DNA from: Bacteroidales bacterium UBA4231
Lineage (GTDB): Bacteria; Bacteroidota; Bacteroidia; Bacteroidales; UBA932
Length of the DNA stretch: 19,748 bases
NCBI GenBank assembly: GCA_002396335.1
Contig: DGXN01000002.1
Location: 1 to 19,748, forward strand
Direction of reading: 5' to 3'
The notes below the pieces were generated by a model. It had not been told where the DNA came from and searched no databases. It worked only from the letters and a program-made list of their open reading frames with translations. Shown piece by piece: positions 1 through 8,308 of the stretch. Made by a program: the position numbers and the translations under genes. Position 1 is the first letter of the stretch; each line of letters opens with the position of its first letter.

Positions 1-194
1 CGTGCTCCGGCAGGGTGAAATGGCGGTCCCGAGCACAAAAACGGCCCAATCCGTGCTCCGGCGGGGTAAAATGGCGGTCCCGAGCACAAATACGGCCTAA
101 TCCGTGCTCCGGCGGGGTATAATGGCGGCCCCGAGCACAAAAACACCCCAATCCGTGCTCCGGTGGGGCGAAATGGCGGTCCCGAGCACAAAAA
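1..194. repeat. Four tandem copies of a 51-bp repeat
   Basis: Copies begin at 1, 52, 103 and 154, each opening with CGTGCTCCGG; the fourth loses similarity after about 194, and the array may continue left of the window. Copies differ at only a few positions. Each unit carries GTGCTC near its start and GAGCAC about 23 bp later, so each could fold into a 6-bp stem, extendable by two GC pairs past a C-C mismatch. The GAGCAC of one unit can also pair with GTGCTC of the next. Copies are contiguous with no unique spacers, so this is not a CRISPR array. Reading leftward from the response regulator stop codon the frame stays open to the window edge, giving a degenerate 17-residue repeat, but I see no sign that it is translated. 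Confidence 0.9.
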
Positions 195-224
195 TGCGGG
201 CAAGGCAAAGCGCGCCCGGGGAGC

Positions 225-971
225 TTAGCGGCTGAGCCAGGTGAGGAAGTCGTCGGAGCGGGCGCGGGCGACGGTGAGGTCTGTGTGGACGGGGAAGCCG
301 CTTTTGAGGGTGATCCTGAGCCGGCTGCCGATAAGGCGCGAGACGGAGTCGATGACGCCTTCGGAGATGATGCAGCTGCGGGAGATGCGGAAGAATTTGT
401 CCGGGTCCAGGCTGTCGGAGAGGGCGTCGAGCGATTCGTCCAGAACGTAGGAGGAGCCGGACAGGGTGACGATGTAAGAATTCTTGGCTTCGGAATAGAT
501 GTAGGCAATCTCGGAAGCGCGGACGGGGACGATGCGGTCGTTCAGCCGGATGAGGAATTTCTCCTTATACTGGCCGCCCAGCATTTCCCGGGCCGATTCC
601 ACCGACGGCCTGCTGCCTTGACCCGCCGTCACGCGGGCGACGGCACGGTGTAAGTCGGCCACGTCGATAGGTTTGAGCAGATAGTCGATAGCGTGGACCT
701 GAAAGGCATGGACGGCATACTGGTCGTAAGCGGTAGTCATGATGACGGGGGCTTCGACGGTGGTCCGGGTGAAGATTTCGAAACTGGAGCCGTCGCTCAG
801 CTCGACGTCCATGAAGATGACGTCCGGAGCGGGGTTGGCAGCGAGCCACTTCAAGGTGTCTTCCACGGAGCCGAGTGCCCCGACAACCTTCATCTCGGGG
901 AATTCCTGTGCGAGGAGGCTGACCATGTGGGCGCGGGCGCGCGGTTCGTCTTCGATAATGAGCGCTTTCAT
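225..971 (-). CDS. LytTR-family response regulator
   Basis: A two-component response regulator of 248 residues that would bind DNA when phosphorylated by the kinase encoded just upstream. Residues 1-115 form a receiver domain: it begins MKALIIEDEP with the acidic pair E7/D8, the phospho-acceptor is D55 in IFMDVELSDG, and the conserved Thr and Lys are at about 80 and 100 (LLKPID). Residues about 145-248 form the LytTR DNA-binding domain (FLIRLNDRIVPVRASEIAYI, then FFRISRSCIIS). I chose the ATG at 971; a TTG further out would add eight residues without receiver similarity. The kinase stop codon lies 34 bp upstream, so the two are probably co-transcribed. The position next to the starch operon suggests, but does not prove, that the operon is its target. 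Confidence 0.93.
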   Translation of the reverse strand: MKALIIEDEPRARAHMVSLLAQEFPEMKVVGALGSVEDTLKWLAANPAPDVIFMDVELSDGSSFEIFTRTTVEAPVIMTTAYDQYAVHAFQVHAIDYLLKPIDVADLHRAVARVTAGQGSRPSVESAREMLGGQYKEKFLIRLNDRIVPVRASEIAYIYSEAKNSYIVTLSGSSYVLDESLDALSDSLDPDKFFRISRSCIISEGVIDSVSRLIGSRLRITLKSGFPVHTDLTVARARSDDFLTWLSR

Positions 972-1005
972 TGCGTAAGAACCTATTTTATACAAAAATA
1001 AGAAA

Positions 1006-2157
1006 TTATTCCCACTCTGCCAAAAGGGGCACCGTGACGCGGAAGAATTCGGGGTTGTCCTCTACGAGGATTTCCTTTCCGGCCAGGTCGCGGTATTGAT
1101 TCCGCACATACTGCAGGCCGATTCCGCTCGACGCCGCCAGCGTGCGTTTGGGAATGCGGTTGTTCCAGACGCTGACCGATTGTCCGTCCGTCGTGGCGCG
1201 GATAATCAGCGGCTTGTCCGGGCCGATGGCGTTGTGCTTGATGGCATTCTCCAGCAGCAGCTGCAGGGTGCAGGGAACGATAAACCCGTCGGGAATCTCC
1301 TCGCCGATTCCGTCCTCGATCACGAGCCCTTCCGGAAAGCGGATCTGCACCAGGTGGCGGTAGTTTCGGGCGAAGGCAATCTCGTCTTTCAGGGGGACGG
1401 CACGCTTTCCGTCCTGCTGCATCATGTAGCGGTAGATGGAGGCCATCTTGTGGATGTAGGTGCTGGCTTCTTCCCGCGTGCCTTCCTGGACAATGGAGTC
1501 CAGTACATTGAGGCTGTTGAACAAAAAGTGCGGGTTTACCTGGTTCTTGAGGTTCATGTAGCTGAACTCGGCCTGATGGCGGCGCGTGCGCTGGGAGGAC
1601 GCTTCCCGTTGCATCCGGACCGCCAGCGCCACCAGATACGCCAGCGAAAGCACCGTGACGAGCACCAGCAGGCCGATGACCCCGGACTCGCGGAACAGGT
1701 CGCCCTGGTAGGAGATGTCAATGTAGACGCGGAAGCCGTATACGACGATGATGGCGCAGATTAGCCAGCCGATATTGCGGTGCCAGGATTGTTCCTGCTC
1801 GTATCGGGCCGACCCGGAGGGGGAGACGGCGTAGGAAAAGGCGTAGATGGCCCAGCCCAGGACTTCGGTTACGAGGAAGGTGGAGAGGGCATGCTGCCAC
1901 AGGGGAGGGAGGAAGTCGAACACCCATTGGGCTGCCAGGCTGCCCAGCAGGAATCCCAGAATGTTCACCAGCACCAGGGTGGCGACGGTAATATCTACGG
2001 TGAGTTTCTCCCATCGGCACAGGATGACGGCGAGGGCCATGGTAAGGGCCGTAAGGAGCAGGCTGTCCTGGATATCCAGCATCTGGCATGCCACCGTAGT
2101 GATGGCATGAAGCAGGGCAAATCCGTGGATGAGCCAGATGGTTCCTCTGTGTTTCAT
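1006..2157 (-). CDS. LytS/YehU-type membrane sensor histidine kinase
   Basis: Sensor kinase of the family with a membrane N-terminal half and a His_kinase domain that partners LytTR regulators. From the ATG at 2157 it is 383 residues. The first about 185 residues hold several hydrophobic helices; a short charged linker (VRMQREASSQRTRRHQ) leads to the phospho-acceptor motif NQVNPHFLFNSLNVLDSIVQ, with His at about residue 210. The ATP-binding part has the N box LLLENAIKHN and a late GIGLQYVRN glycine motif. Another in-frame ATG at 2208 would add 17 residues; I prefer 2157 because the DNA between is AT-rich like an untranslated leader, but cannot exclude 2208. There is no recognisable periplasmic ligand domain, so the signal is unknown. 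First gene of a two-gene operon with the response regulator, divergent from the sugar transporter. Confidence 0.9.
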   Translation of the reverse strand: MKHRGTIWLIHGFALLHAITTVACQMLDIQDSLLLTALTMALAVILCRWEKLTVDITVATLVLVNILGFLLGSLAAQWVFDFLPPLWQHALSTFLVTEVLGWAIYAFSYAVSPSGSARYEQEQSWHRNIGWLICAIIVVYGFRVYIDISYQGDLFRESGVIGLLVLVTVLSLAYLVALAVRMQREASSQRTRRHQAEFSYMNLKNQVNPHFLFNSLNVLDSIVQEGTREEASTYIHKMASIYRYMMQQDGKRAVPLKDEIAFARNYRHLVQIRFPEGLVIEDGIGEEIPDGFIVPCTLQLLLENAIKHNAIGPDKPLIIRATTDGQSVSVWNNRIPKRTLAASSGIGLQYVRNQYRDLAGKEILVEDNPEFFRVTVPLLAEWE

Positions 2158-2241
2158 TGCAACCGCGAAAATACGGATAAATTCCGTTCGTCGCAAAAAA
2201 AACTCCATTCAACCGGGTTTCCGCGCGCGTATATATATGTC

Positions 2242-2269
2242 TTGCGGACAAATGATTAGTTTTGCAGAC
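2242..2269. promoter_or_regulatory. Direct repeats TTGCRGAC 20 bp apart, candidate LytTR operator
   Basis: TTGCGGAC at 2242-2249 and TTGCAGAC at 2262-2269 are direct repeats exactly 20 bp apart, in the divergent intergenic region between the kinase gene and the MFS/sus operon. LytTR regulators typically bind two short direct repeats about one to two helical turns apart, so this is a plausible site for the adjacent response regulator. The right copy overlaps the proposed -7 box of the sugar operon, which would fit repression unless the site serves the kinase operon. The assignment is inference; the repeats are short. Confidence 0.35.
2257..2264 (+). promoter_or_regulatory. Bacteroidetes-type -7 box for the MFS/sus operon
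   Basis: TAGTTTTG matches the Bacteroidetes primary sigma factor -7 consensus TAnnTTTG and lies 31 bp before the ATG at 2296, leaving a short leader. I see no convincing TTTG at the usual upstream distance, so activity may depend on a regulator. No other TAnnTTTG match appears in the 30-bp gap before susC, so this is the best candidate for driving the whole five-gene operon. Confidence 0.5.
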
Positions 2270-2295
2270 GCCATTGTGGCTAAAACTAGTAACTT

Positions 2296-3627
2296 ATGTC
2301 CGAAAAACGTGATTTGACATTCCGCCAGCTGGTCGACCTGAGCTTCGGCTTCTTCGGTGTCCAGATAGCCTACGCCCTGCAGAGTGCGAACATCAGCCGC
2401 ATCTTTGCCACCCTGGGTGCAGACCCGCATCAGCTGTCTTTTTTCTGGATCCTCCCCCCGCTGATGGGAATGATCGTTCAGCCCCTGATCGGCAAATATT
2501 CGGACCGGACCTGGTGCCGGATGGGACGCCGCAAGCCGTATCTGCTGGTGGGCGCCATCATCGCGGTTCTGGTCATGGTGCTGCTCCCCAATGCCGGGAG
2601 CCTGCATTTTTCCACCCGGCTGTTCCTGGGACTGAACATGGCCATGTGGTTCGGCCTGTTCTCGCTGATTTTCCTGGACACGTCCATCAACATCGCCATG
2701 CAGCCCTTCAAGATGATGGTGGGCGACATGGTCAACGAGAAGCAGAAGGCTACGGCCTACAGCATCCAGAGCTTCCTGTGCAACGCGGGCTCTCTGGTGG
2801 GCTATGTGTTCCCCATCCTGTTCACCTGGATCGGCATTGCCAATACCGCCCCGAAAGGCGTGGTTCCGGACAGCGTCATCTACAGTTTCTACTGCGGTGC
2901 CGCCATCCTCATCCTCTGCGTGATGTACACCTTCCTCCGCGTGAAGGAAATGCCGCCCAAGGAGTATGCCGAGTTCCACGGCATTACCCCCCCCTCGCCG
3001 GCTAATCCCTCGGAAAAGAAGGCCTCCGACGGCCTTGTGAAGCTGCTCCTGAAAGCCCCCAAGGCCTTCTGGACTGTAGGCCTGGTGCAGTTCTTCTGCT
3101 GGGCTGCGTTCCTGTACATGTGGACCTACACCAACGGTGCCATCGCCCACAATGTCTGGAACACGGCCGATGTGGCCTCCGAGGCCTATCAGACCGCCGG
3201 CAACTGGGTAGGAGTTCTGTTCGCCGTACAGGCTGTCGGATCCCTTGTCTGGGCCGCCGTCCTGCCGCGTTTCCGTAACCTGAAAGTCGCCTATGTGGTG
3301 AGCCTGCTCATCGGAGCCGCCGGTTTCGCCTCCGTCATCCTCATTCACAACCAGTATCTTCTGTTTGTGAGCTATTTCCTGATCGGCTTTGCCTGGGCTG
3401 CCATGCTGGCCCTGCCGTTCACCCTCCTGACCAATGCCCTGGAGGGAAGCCCTTATATGGGTAGTTACCTGGGACTGTTCAACTGCACCATCTGCCTGCC
3501 GCAGATTGTGGCTGCCGCAACGGGTGGCGCCGTGCTGTCGCTGGTAGGCGGCAGTCAGGCCGCCATGCTGCTGGTGGCCGGGGTGCTGCTGGCCCTGGGT
3601 GCCCTGAGCGTGAGATTCATCAAATAA
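2296..3627 (+). CDS. MFS sugar transporter, SLC45/GPH-like, probably maltose or malto-oligosaccharide
   Basis: Inner-membrane major facilitator transporter of 443 residues with about twelve hydrophobic helices. The loop after helix 2 reads PLIGKYSDRTWCRMGRRKPY, the conserved D-R-x-G-R-R motif seen in sucrose/maltose carriers of the GPH/SLC45 type (substrate then inferred from context). Family members are commonly encoded beside maltodextrin and starch genes in Bacteroidetes. It would carry small glucans or maltose released in the periplasm into the cytoplasm. The start at 2296 gives MSEKRDLTFRQLVDLSFGFF, a typical N-terminus with a short cytosolic segment before helix 1. susC begins 30 bp after its stop codon with no terminator between, so this is probably the first gene of the operon. 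Confidence 0.85.
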   Translation: MSEKRDLTFRQLVDLSFGFFGVQIAYALQSANISRIFATLGADPHQLSFFWILPPLMGMIVQPLIGKYSDRTWCRMGRRKPYLLVGAIIAVLVMVLLPNAGSLHFSTRLFLGLNMAMWFGLFSLIFLDTSINIAMQPFKMMVGDMVNEKQKATAYSIQSFLCNAGSLVGYVFPILFTWIGIANTAPKGVVPDSVIYSFYCGAAILILCVMYTFLRVKEMPPKEYAEFHGITPPSPANPSEKKASDGLVKLLLKAPKAFWTVGLVQFFCWAAFLYMWTYTNGAIAHNVWNTADVASEAYQTAGNWVGVLFAVQAVGSLVWAAVLPRFRNLKVAYVVSLLIGAAGFASVILIHNQYLLFVSYFLIGFAWAAMLALPFTLLTNALEGSPYMGSYLGLFNCTICLPQIVAAATGGAVLSLVGGSQAAMLLVAGVLLALGALSVRFIK

Positions 3628-3657
3628 CAATATAAATATTAACCAACTATCGCACTA

Positions 3658-6600
3658 ATGAAAAGGATTTTAACCGCAATCGCAGTGTTGCTCGCAACCT
3701 GCGCACCCGTATTCGCGCAAGGCGCCGGATACCAGGTTAAAGGTGTGGTGGTAGACGCCATCGGCCCCGTTATCGGAGCTTCGGTGATCGAACAGGGAAC
3801 GTCCAACGGCGTTTCCACCGGTCTGGATGGCGACTTCACCCTCACCGTTTCCAATGCCAATGCAGTGGTGGAAATCAGCTGCATCGGCTATGCAACCCAA
3901 TCTTTTACGGCTTCCGCCGTTCCCGCCGTCATCACCCTCTCCGAGGATGCCGAATTCCTGGATGACGTGGTGGTCATCGGCTACGGTACGGTCAAGAAGA
4001 CGGATATGACCGGATCGGTTTCCACCGTCCGGGCCGACCAGGTGAACAAAGGTATCGCCGCTTCTCCGTCCCAGCTGCTGGCCGGTAAAACCGGCGGCGT
4101 TGTGGTGACGGCCGGTGACGGTGCTCCGGGTTCCGCCTCCACCATCCGTATCCGTGGCGGTTCCTCCCTCACCGCTTCCAACGACCCGCTCATCATCGTG
4201 GACGGCCTTCCCGTTGGTTCCCACGGTGTTGACGGCATGAATGACGCCCTGTCCACCATCAATCCGGACGATATCGAGAGCTTCACCGTTCTGAAGGATG
4301 CATCGGCCACCGCCATCTATGGTTCCCGCGCATCGAACGGCGTCATCATCATCACTACCCGTACCGGTAAAAAGTCTGACGGCGTGGTTCCGCACGTGAA
4401 CCTCGATTTCACCACTTCCCTGAGCCAGAACGTCCGTTTCATGGAAATGCTCTCCGGAGACCAGCTCCGTAACTTCATGCTGGGAGAAAACGGTTATATC
4501 GCCACCCGCATCAAGACCGCGGTCGACCAGGAAGCTGCTCGCGCATTCCTGGGTACCGAGAACACGGATTGGCAGAAGCAGATCTACCGTCTGGGCCAGA
4601 CCTACGAAGGGAATCTGGGCATCACCGGCAACATCCGCCTGGGGAAGGAAAACCTTCTCCCGTATCGCGTTTCCGGCGGCGTCCTCTTCCAGGAAGGTAC
4701 CCTCAAGACTTCCGAGATGGACCGCGCCACGCTGTCGCTGAACCTGAACCCGTCGTTCCTGGACAGCCACCTCAAACTGGACCTGAGCGCCAAGGGAGTG
4801 TACATGCATAGCCGCTGGGCCAACACCGGCGCCATCGATGCCGCCGCCCGCTACAATCCCACTGCTCCGGTCTATGATCCCGACGGGGTGAACGGCTATT
4901 ACACCATCAAGAACACCGCCGGCACCACGTCAACGCTCGCTACCATGAACCCACTGGCCGCCCTGGAAGAGTACCATGACTTCTCGGACGCTCTCCGCTT
5001 CATCGGCAACGCCCAGGTGGACTATTCCATCCACGGTTTTGAAGACTTGCACCTGCACCTGAACCTGGGTCTGGACCGCTCCAAGTCGGGCAGCCATACC
5101 TTTGTTCCAGCCGGTGCGGAGCAGTCCTGGCACGACCAGGCCCACCCCGGCTGGGGCAGCGACCGTCCCCGCAGCGAAATCCGCACGGACAAGACGCTGG
5201 AAGCCTATGCCAATTACAGCCATGACTTTGGCAAACACAGCGTGGGCGCCATGGCCGGTTATTCCTGGCAGGAATTCAAGGTACATTCCTCATCAGTAAC
5301 CACCGATGCCGACAAGGTCCGCATCATCGAAGAAGCTGACGATTACGACTACATGTATCGGCTTATCTCATTCTTCGGACGTGCAAATTACTCTTACGCA
5401 GGAAAATACCTCCTCACGGCAACAGTCCGTGCCGACGGAACATCCCGTTTCGTGAACAACAAGTGGGGCATCTTCCCTTCCGTGGCCCTGGCCTGGAACC
5501 TGAAGAATGAAAACTTCCTGAAAAACGTGAATGCTATTTCAGCTGCCAAGCTCCGCCTTTCCTGGGGCCAGACCGGACAGCAGGAAATCAACGCCGGTGA
5601 CTATCCGTCCCTTCCTACCTATCAGTACAGCACCAATGCCAGCATGTACCGTTTCGGTGACCGTTTGATCGTCCCTATGCTGGCAGTTGGCTATAACGCG
5701 GACCTCAAGTGGGAAACGACCACCACCTATAACGCAGGTATCGACTTCGGGTTTGCCAATGACCGGCTCACCGGAAACCTCGACTTCTACTACAGAAAGA
5801 CCACGGACCTTCTGAACAAGACCCCCATCCCGGGCGGCGCCAACCTCAAGAACGAATTGGTCGCCAATATCGGTACCCTGGTGAACAAGGGTGTGGAACT
5901 GGACCTGAACTACATTGCCATCGACAAGAAGGACCTCTTCTGGCAGATTGGCTTCAATGCCGCTTACAACAAGAACACGGTCACCAAGCTTACTGCGTAT
6001 GATACGGCAGAATACAAGGGCGTGGAAACCGGTGGTATTTCCGGCGCCGTAGGCCTTAATATCCAGCGCTTTATGGTCGGAGAGCCCGTGAATACCTTCT
6101 ATGTCTACAAGCAGGTCTATGATACTGACGGCAAGCCTATTTCGGGCCTGTATGCCGATCTGAGCGGTGAAAACGGTACGCCGGATGGCAAGATTGACGA
6201 AAACGACATGTATTGCTATAAGAAACCCGCTCCGGATTTCACCTTCGGCCTGAACACAAACCTCACGTGGAAGCGCTGGACCTTTGCCGCGTCGGCGCAT
6301 GCCAACATCGGCAACTATGTCTATAACAACAACGCTTCCCGCTACACGCTCATGAGCGACATCTGGACCAACAACTACACGGCCAACCGCAGTGTGGCCA
6401 TTCTGGACAATCCCATGTATGCCGGCGGTAACGAGCACTATATGAGTGACTTCTTTATCGAGAACGCCTCCTTCCTCAAACTGGACAATGTGACGGCGGG
6501 CTATACCATTCCCATCAAGAGCAGCTGGTATGCCGACAGGGCCATCTCCCTGAACATCTTTGCCACCGTCCAAAACGTGCTCACCCTCACGCGCTACACC

Positions 6601-6690
6601 GGTATCGACCCCGAGGTCTATTCCGGTATCGACAACAATATGTATCCCCGCCCGCGCAACTATATGCTGGGTGTGAAGTTTAACTTCTAA
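3658..6690 (+). CDS. susC: SusC-family TonB-dependent outer-membrane transporter
   Basis: Outer-membrane barrel of 1010 residues that imports oligosaccharides using TonB energy, with the SusD partner acting as a lid. A signal peptide (MKRILTAIAVLLATCAPVFA) precedes a carboxypeptidase-regulatory-like domain at about 25-95. A TonB-box-like DDVVVIGYGT follows at about 102-111, then the plug (about 112-230; ILKDASATAIYGSRASNGVI-type motif at 4288-4353) and the beta barrel to the C-terminus. It ends in MLGVKFNF, a terminal aromatic residue as expected for barrel assembly. Length is normal for the family and there is no N-terminal STN signalling domain, so it is probably not itself part of an anti-sigma relay. 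Starch as substrate is inferred from the downstream GH13 amylase and SusE/F-like gene. Confidence 0.95.
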   Translation: MKRILTAIAVLLATCAPVFAQGAGYQVKGVVVDAIGPVIGASVIEQGTSNGVSTGLDGDFTLTVSNANAVVEISCIGYATQSFTASAVPAVITLSEDAEFLDDVVVIGYGTVKKTDMTGSVSTVRADQVNKGIAASPSQLLAGKTGGVVVTAGDGAPGSASTIRIRGGSSLTASNDPLIIVDGLPVGSHGVDGMNDALSTINPDDIESFTVLKDASATAIYGSRASNGVIIITTRTGKKSDGVVPHVNLDFTTSLSQNVRFMEMLSGDQLRNFMLGENGYIATRIKTAVDQEAARAFLGTENTDWQKQIYRLGQTYEGNLGITGNIRLGKENLLPYRVSGGVLFQEGTLKTSEMDRATLSLNLNPSFLDSHLKLDLSAKGVYMHSRWANTGAIDAAARYNPTAPVYDPDGVNGYYTIKNTAGTTSTLATMNPLAALEEYHDFSDALRFIGNAQVDYSIHGFEDLHLHLNLGLDRSKSGSHTFVPAGAEQSWHDQAHPGWGSDRPRSEIRTDKTLEAYANYSHDFGKHSVGAMAGYSWQEFKVHSSSVTTDADKVRIIEEADDYDYMYRLISFFGRANYSYAGKYLLTATVRADGTSRFVNNKWGIFPSVALAWNLKNENFLKNVNAISAAKLRLSWGQTGQQEINAGDYPSLPTYQYSTNASMYRFGDRLIVPMLAVGYNADLKWETTTTYNAGIDFGFANDRLTGNLDFYYRKTTDLLNKTPIPGGANLKNELVANIGTLVNKGVELDLNYIAIDKKDLFWQIGFNAAYNKNTVTKLTAYDTAEYKGVETGGISGAVGLNIQRFMVGEPVNTFYVYKQVYDTDGKPISGLYADLSGENGTPDGKIDENDMYCYKKPAPDFTFGLNTNLTWKRWTFAASAHANIGNYVYNNNASRYTLMSDIWTNNYTANRSVAILDNPMYAGGNEHYMSDFFIENASFLKLDNVTAGYTIPIKSSWYADRAISLNIFATVQNVLTLTRYTGIDPEVYSGIDNNMYPRPRNYMLGVKFNF

Positions 6691-6694
6691 TCAA

Positions 6695-6700
6695 GGGAGG
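6695..6700 (+). promoter_or_regulatory. Strong Shine-Dalgarno sequence before susD
   Basis: GGGAGG, within AAGGGAGGAAA, ends 9 bases before the susD ATG. The other genes in the operon have weak or no Shine-Dalgarno sequence, as is usual in Bacteroidetes, so this site stands out. It fixes the susD start at 6710 and could raise SusD translation relative to its neighbours. Confidence 0.6.
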
Positions 6701-6709
6701 AAAGACAGT

Positions 6710-8296
6710 ATGAAAAAATATATCGCTATTCTTGCAACCGCCGCTACCCTCATCGGCATGTCCTCCTGCATCAAGGACCTGGACATCGAACCCCTGGATG
6801 ACGACGTGGTTCTCCCCGAAGATATCCTCACGGGCATAGAACAGTATGAACAAGTACTTGCGAAGTGCTATGTCGGCCTCTGCACCTCCGGTTCCTGGGG
6901 CGCCGGTTCCGCCGATATCGACGGCATCGACAATGGTTTCGGCCAGTACATTCGCGCCCTTTATTACCTGGAGGAACTTCCTACGGACGAGGCGCTTATC
7001 GTCTGGGACGACAAGACCATCGCCAACTTCTGGAAGTTTGCCTGGACTTCTTCCGACGTATTCGTGCGGGCCATGTTCTCCCGCGTGTACTTCCAGATAA
7101 GCATATGCAACGAACTCATCCGCCAGGCACAGGCCTCATCCTTCAGAGACAATGCCACCGTCAAGCAGTACATCGCCGAAGCCCGGGCCCTCCGCCTGCT
7201 CAGCTACTACCACGTGGTGGATATGTTCGGCTATGAGCATGTCCCCTTCTCCACGGAAGCCAACAGCGTGGGCTCTGTGGGCCCCGCCCCCAACATGGAC
7301 CTCGTTTCCTGGATGATTTCCGAGGCCGATGCCCTTCTTGAGGGCAGTGAGCTCCCGGCCATGCGCAGTGCCGAATACGGCAGGTTGGACAAAGGCTTCG
7401 TGCAGATGCTCAAGGCGAAGATCAACCTCAACGCTCCGGTCTACCTGGGCCTTGACAGCGCGGCGGCAGCCCCTTACTATCAGGCCGCTGCAGAAGCCTG
7501 TAAGGCAATTGTGAGTGCCTATCCCACCTTGCACAGCAATTACGCCGAACTCTTCATGGCCGACAACGACCAGTGCAAAGATGAAATCATCTTCTGGGTA
7601 GAGGCCGAAAACGGCTCCATCGAGACCTACGGTTCCACCCAGTTCCTCATCTGCGCCACTTATGAAGACGGCGACTCCGTCACCCAGGGCCTTCTGGGCA
7701 TGGGTACCGGTGGCTGGGGCGGTATTGTGGTGCGCCCCACCTTCATCGAGAAGTTCGACGCTGCTTCGGATAAGCGCTATACCTTCTCCGGCGGTCCCAA
7801 GGATTTCCCGTCCACTCTTTTGGATCCGGGTTCCTTCGCCTCCGGTTGGAGCGCTTACAAGTTCTCCAACATGAAGAGCGACGGCACTACCAACGCCGGC
7901 CCCTTCACGGATACGGACTTCCCGCTCTTCCGCAGTGCGGATGCATACCTGATGCTGGCCGAATGCCAGCTGCGCGGTGCCTCCAATGTCACCGAAGCCG
8001 AGGCGAAAGCCGCCTGGAATGCTGTCCGTACCCGTGCCGGACTGGGGAATGTGACCAACTACACCCTGGACGAACTCCTGGACGAGCGCGGCCGTGAACT
8101 CTACTGGGAATGCCAGCGCCGCAGTGACCTCCGTCGCTTCGGCAAGTTCACCGGAAACGCCTATTCCTGGACCTGGAAGGGTGGTGACTACGACGGAAAT
8201 GTCTCTGTAGACAGCCATTTCGACGTGTATCCGATTCCTGCCGCCGAGACCAATTCCAACTCTGCCCTGGGCCAAAATCCCGGTTATGCCAATTAG
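6710..8296 (+). CDS. susD: SusD/RagB-family surface glucan-binding lipoprotein
   Basis: Partner of SusC: a surface lipoprotein that binds the oligosaccharide and closes the barrel. It is 528 residues. The signal peptide ends in the lipobox GMSSC with Cys20, followed by acidic residues (IKDLDIEPLDDD) compatible with surface export. The N-terminal half is helical with TPR-like character (for example IAEARALRLLSYYHVVDMFG at about 155-175, a SusD family hallmark). The C-terminus has RGRELYWECQRRSDLRRFGK and ends YPIPAAETNSNSALGQNPGY, both typical of the family. It starts 19 bp after susC and its stop lies 12 bp before the SusE/F-like gene, so translation is probably closely linked. Identity as a starch-binding SusD rests on gene context; the aromatic binding residues cannot be verified by eye. 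Confidence 0.95.
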   Translation: MKKYIAILATAATLIGMSSCIKDLDIEPLDDDVVLPEDILTGIEQYEQVLAKCYVGLCTSGSWGAGSADIDGIDNGFGQYIRALYYLEELPTDEALIVWDDKTIANFWKFAWTSSDVFVRAMFSRVYFQISICNELIRQAQASSFRDNATVKQYIAEARALRLLSYYHVVDMFGYEHVPFSTEANSVGSVGPAPNMDLVSWMISEADALLEGSELPAMRSAEYGRLDKGFVQMLKAKINLNAPVYLGLDSAAAAPYYQAAAEACKAIVSAYPTLHSNYAELFMADNDQCKDEIIFWVEAENGSIETYGSTQFLICATYEDGDSVTQGLLGMGTGGWGGIVVRPTFIEKFDAASDKRYTFSGGPKDFPSTLLDPGSFASGWSAYKFSNMKSDGTTNAGPFTDTDFPLFRSADAYLMLAECQLRGASNVTEAEAKAAWNAVRTRAGLGNVTNYTLDELLDERGRELYWECQRRSDLRRFGKFTGNAYSWTWKGGDYDGNVSVDSHFDVYPIPAAETNSNSALGQNPGYAN

Positions 8297-8308
8297 TTTC
8301 GCTGCCTT

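Noticed and set aside
1..194. Possible CRISPR array
   Set aside because: The 51-bp units are contiguous near-copies throughout with no variable spacers, and there are no cas genes in the window.
2166..2173. Near-match minus-strand -7 box for the histidine kinase gene
   Set aside because: It has one mismatch and lies only 9 bases before the ATG at 2157, too close for a normal leader and inside the frame of the alternative start.
2209..3630. A 473-codon minus-strand frame opposite the MFS gene
   Set aside because: It is codon-aligned antisense to a clear transporter with hydrophobic helices, and its own translation is a low-complexity, His/Gln/Gly-rich shadow.
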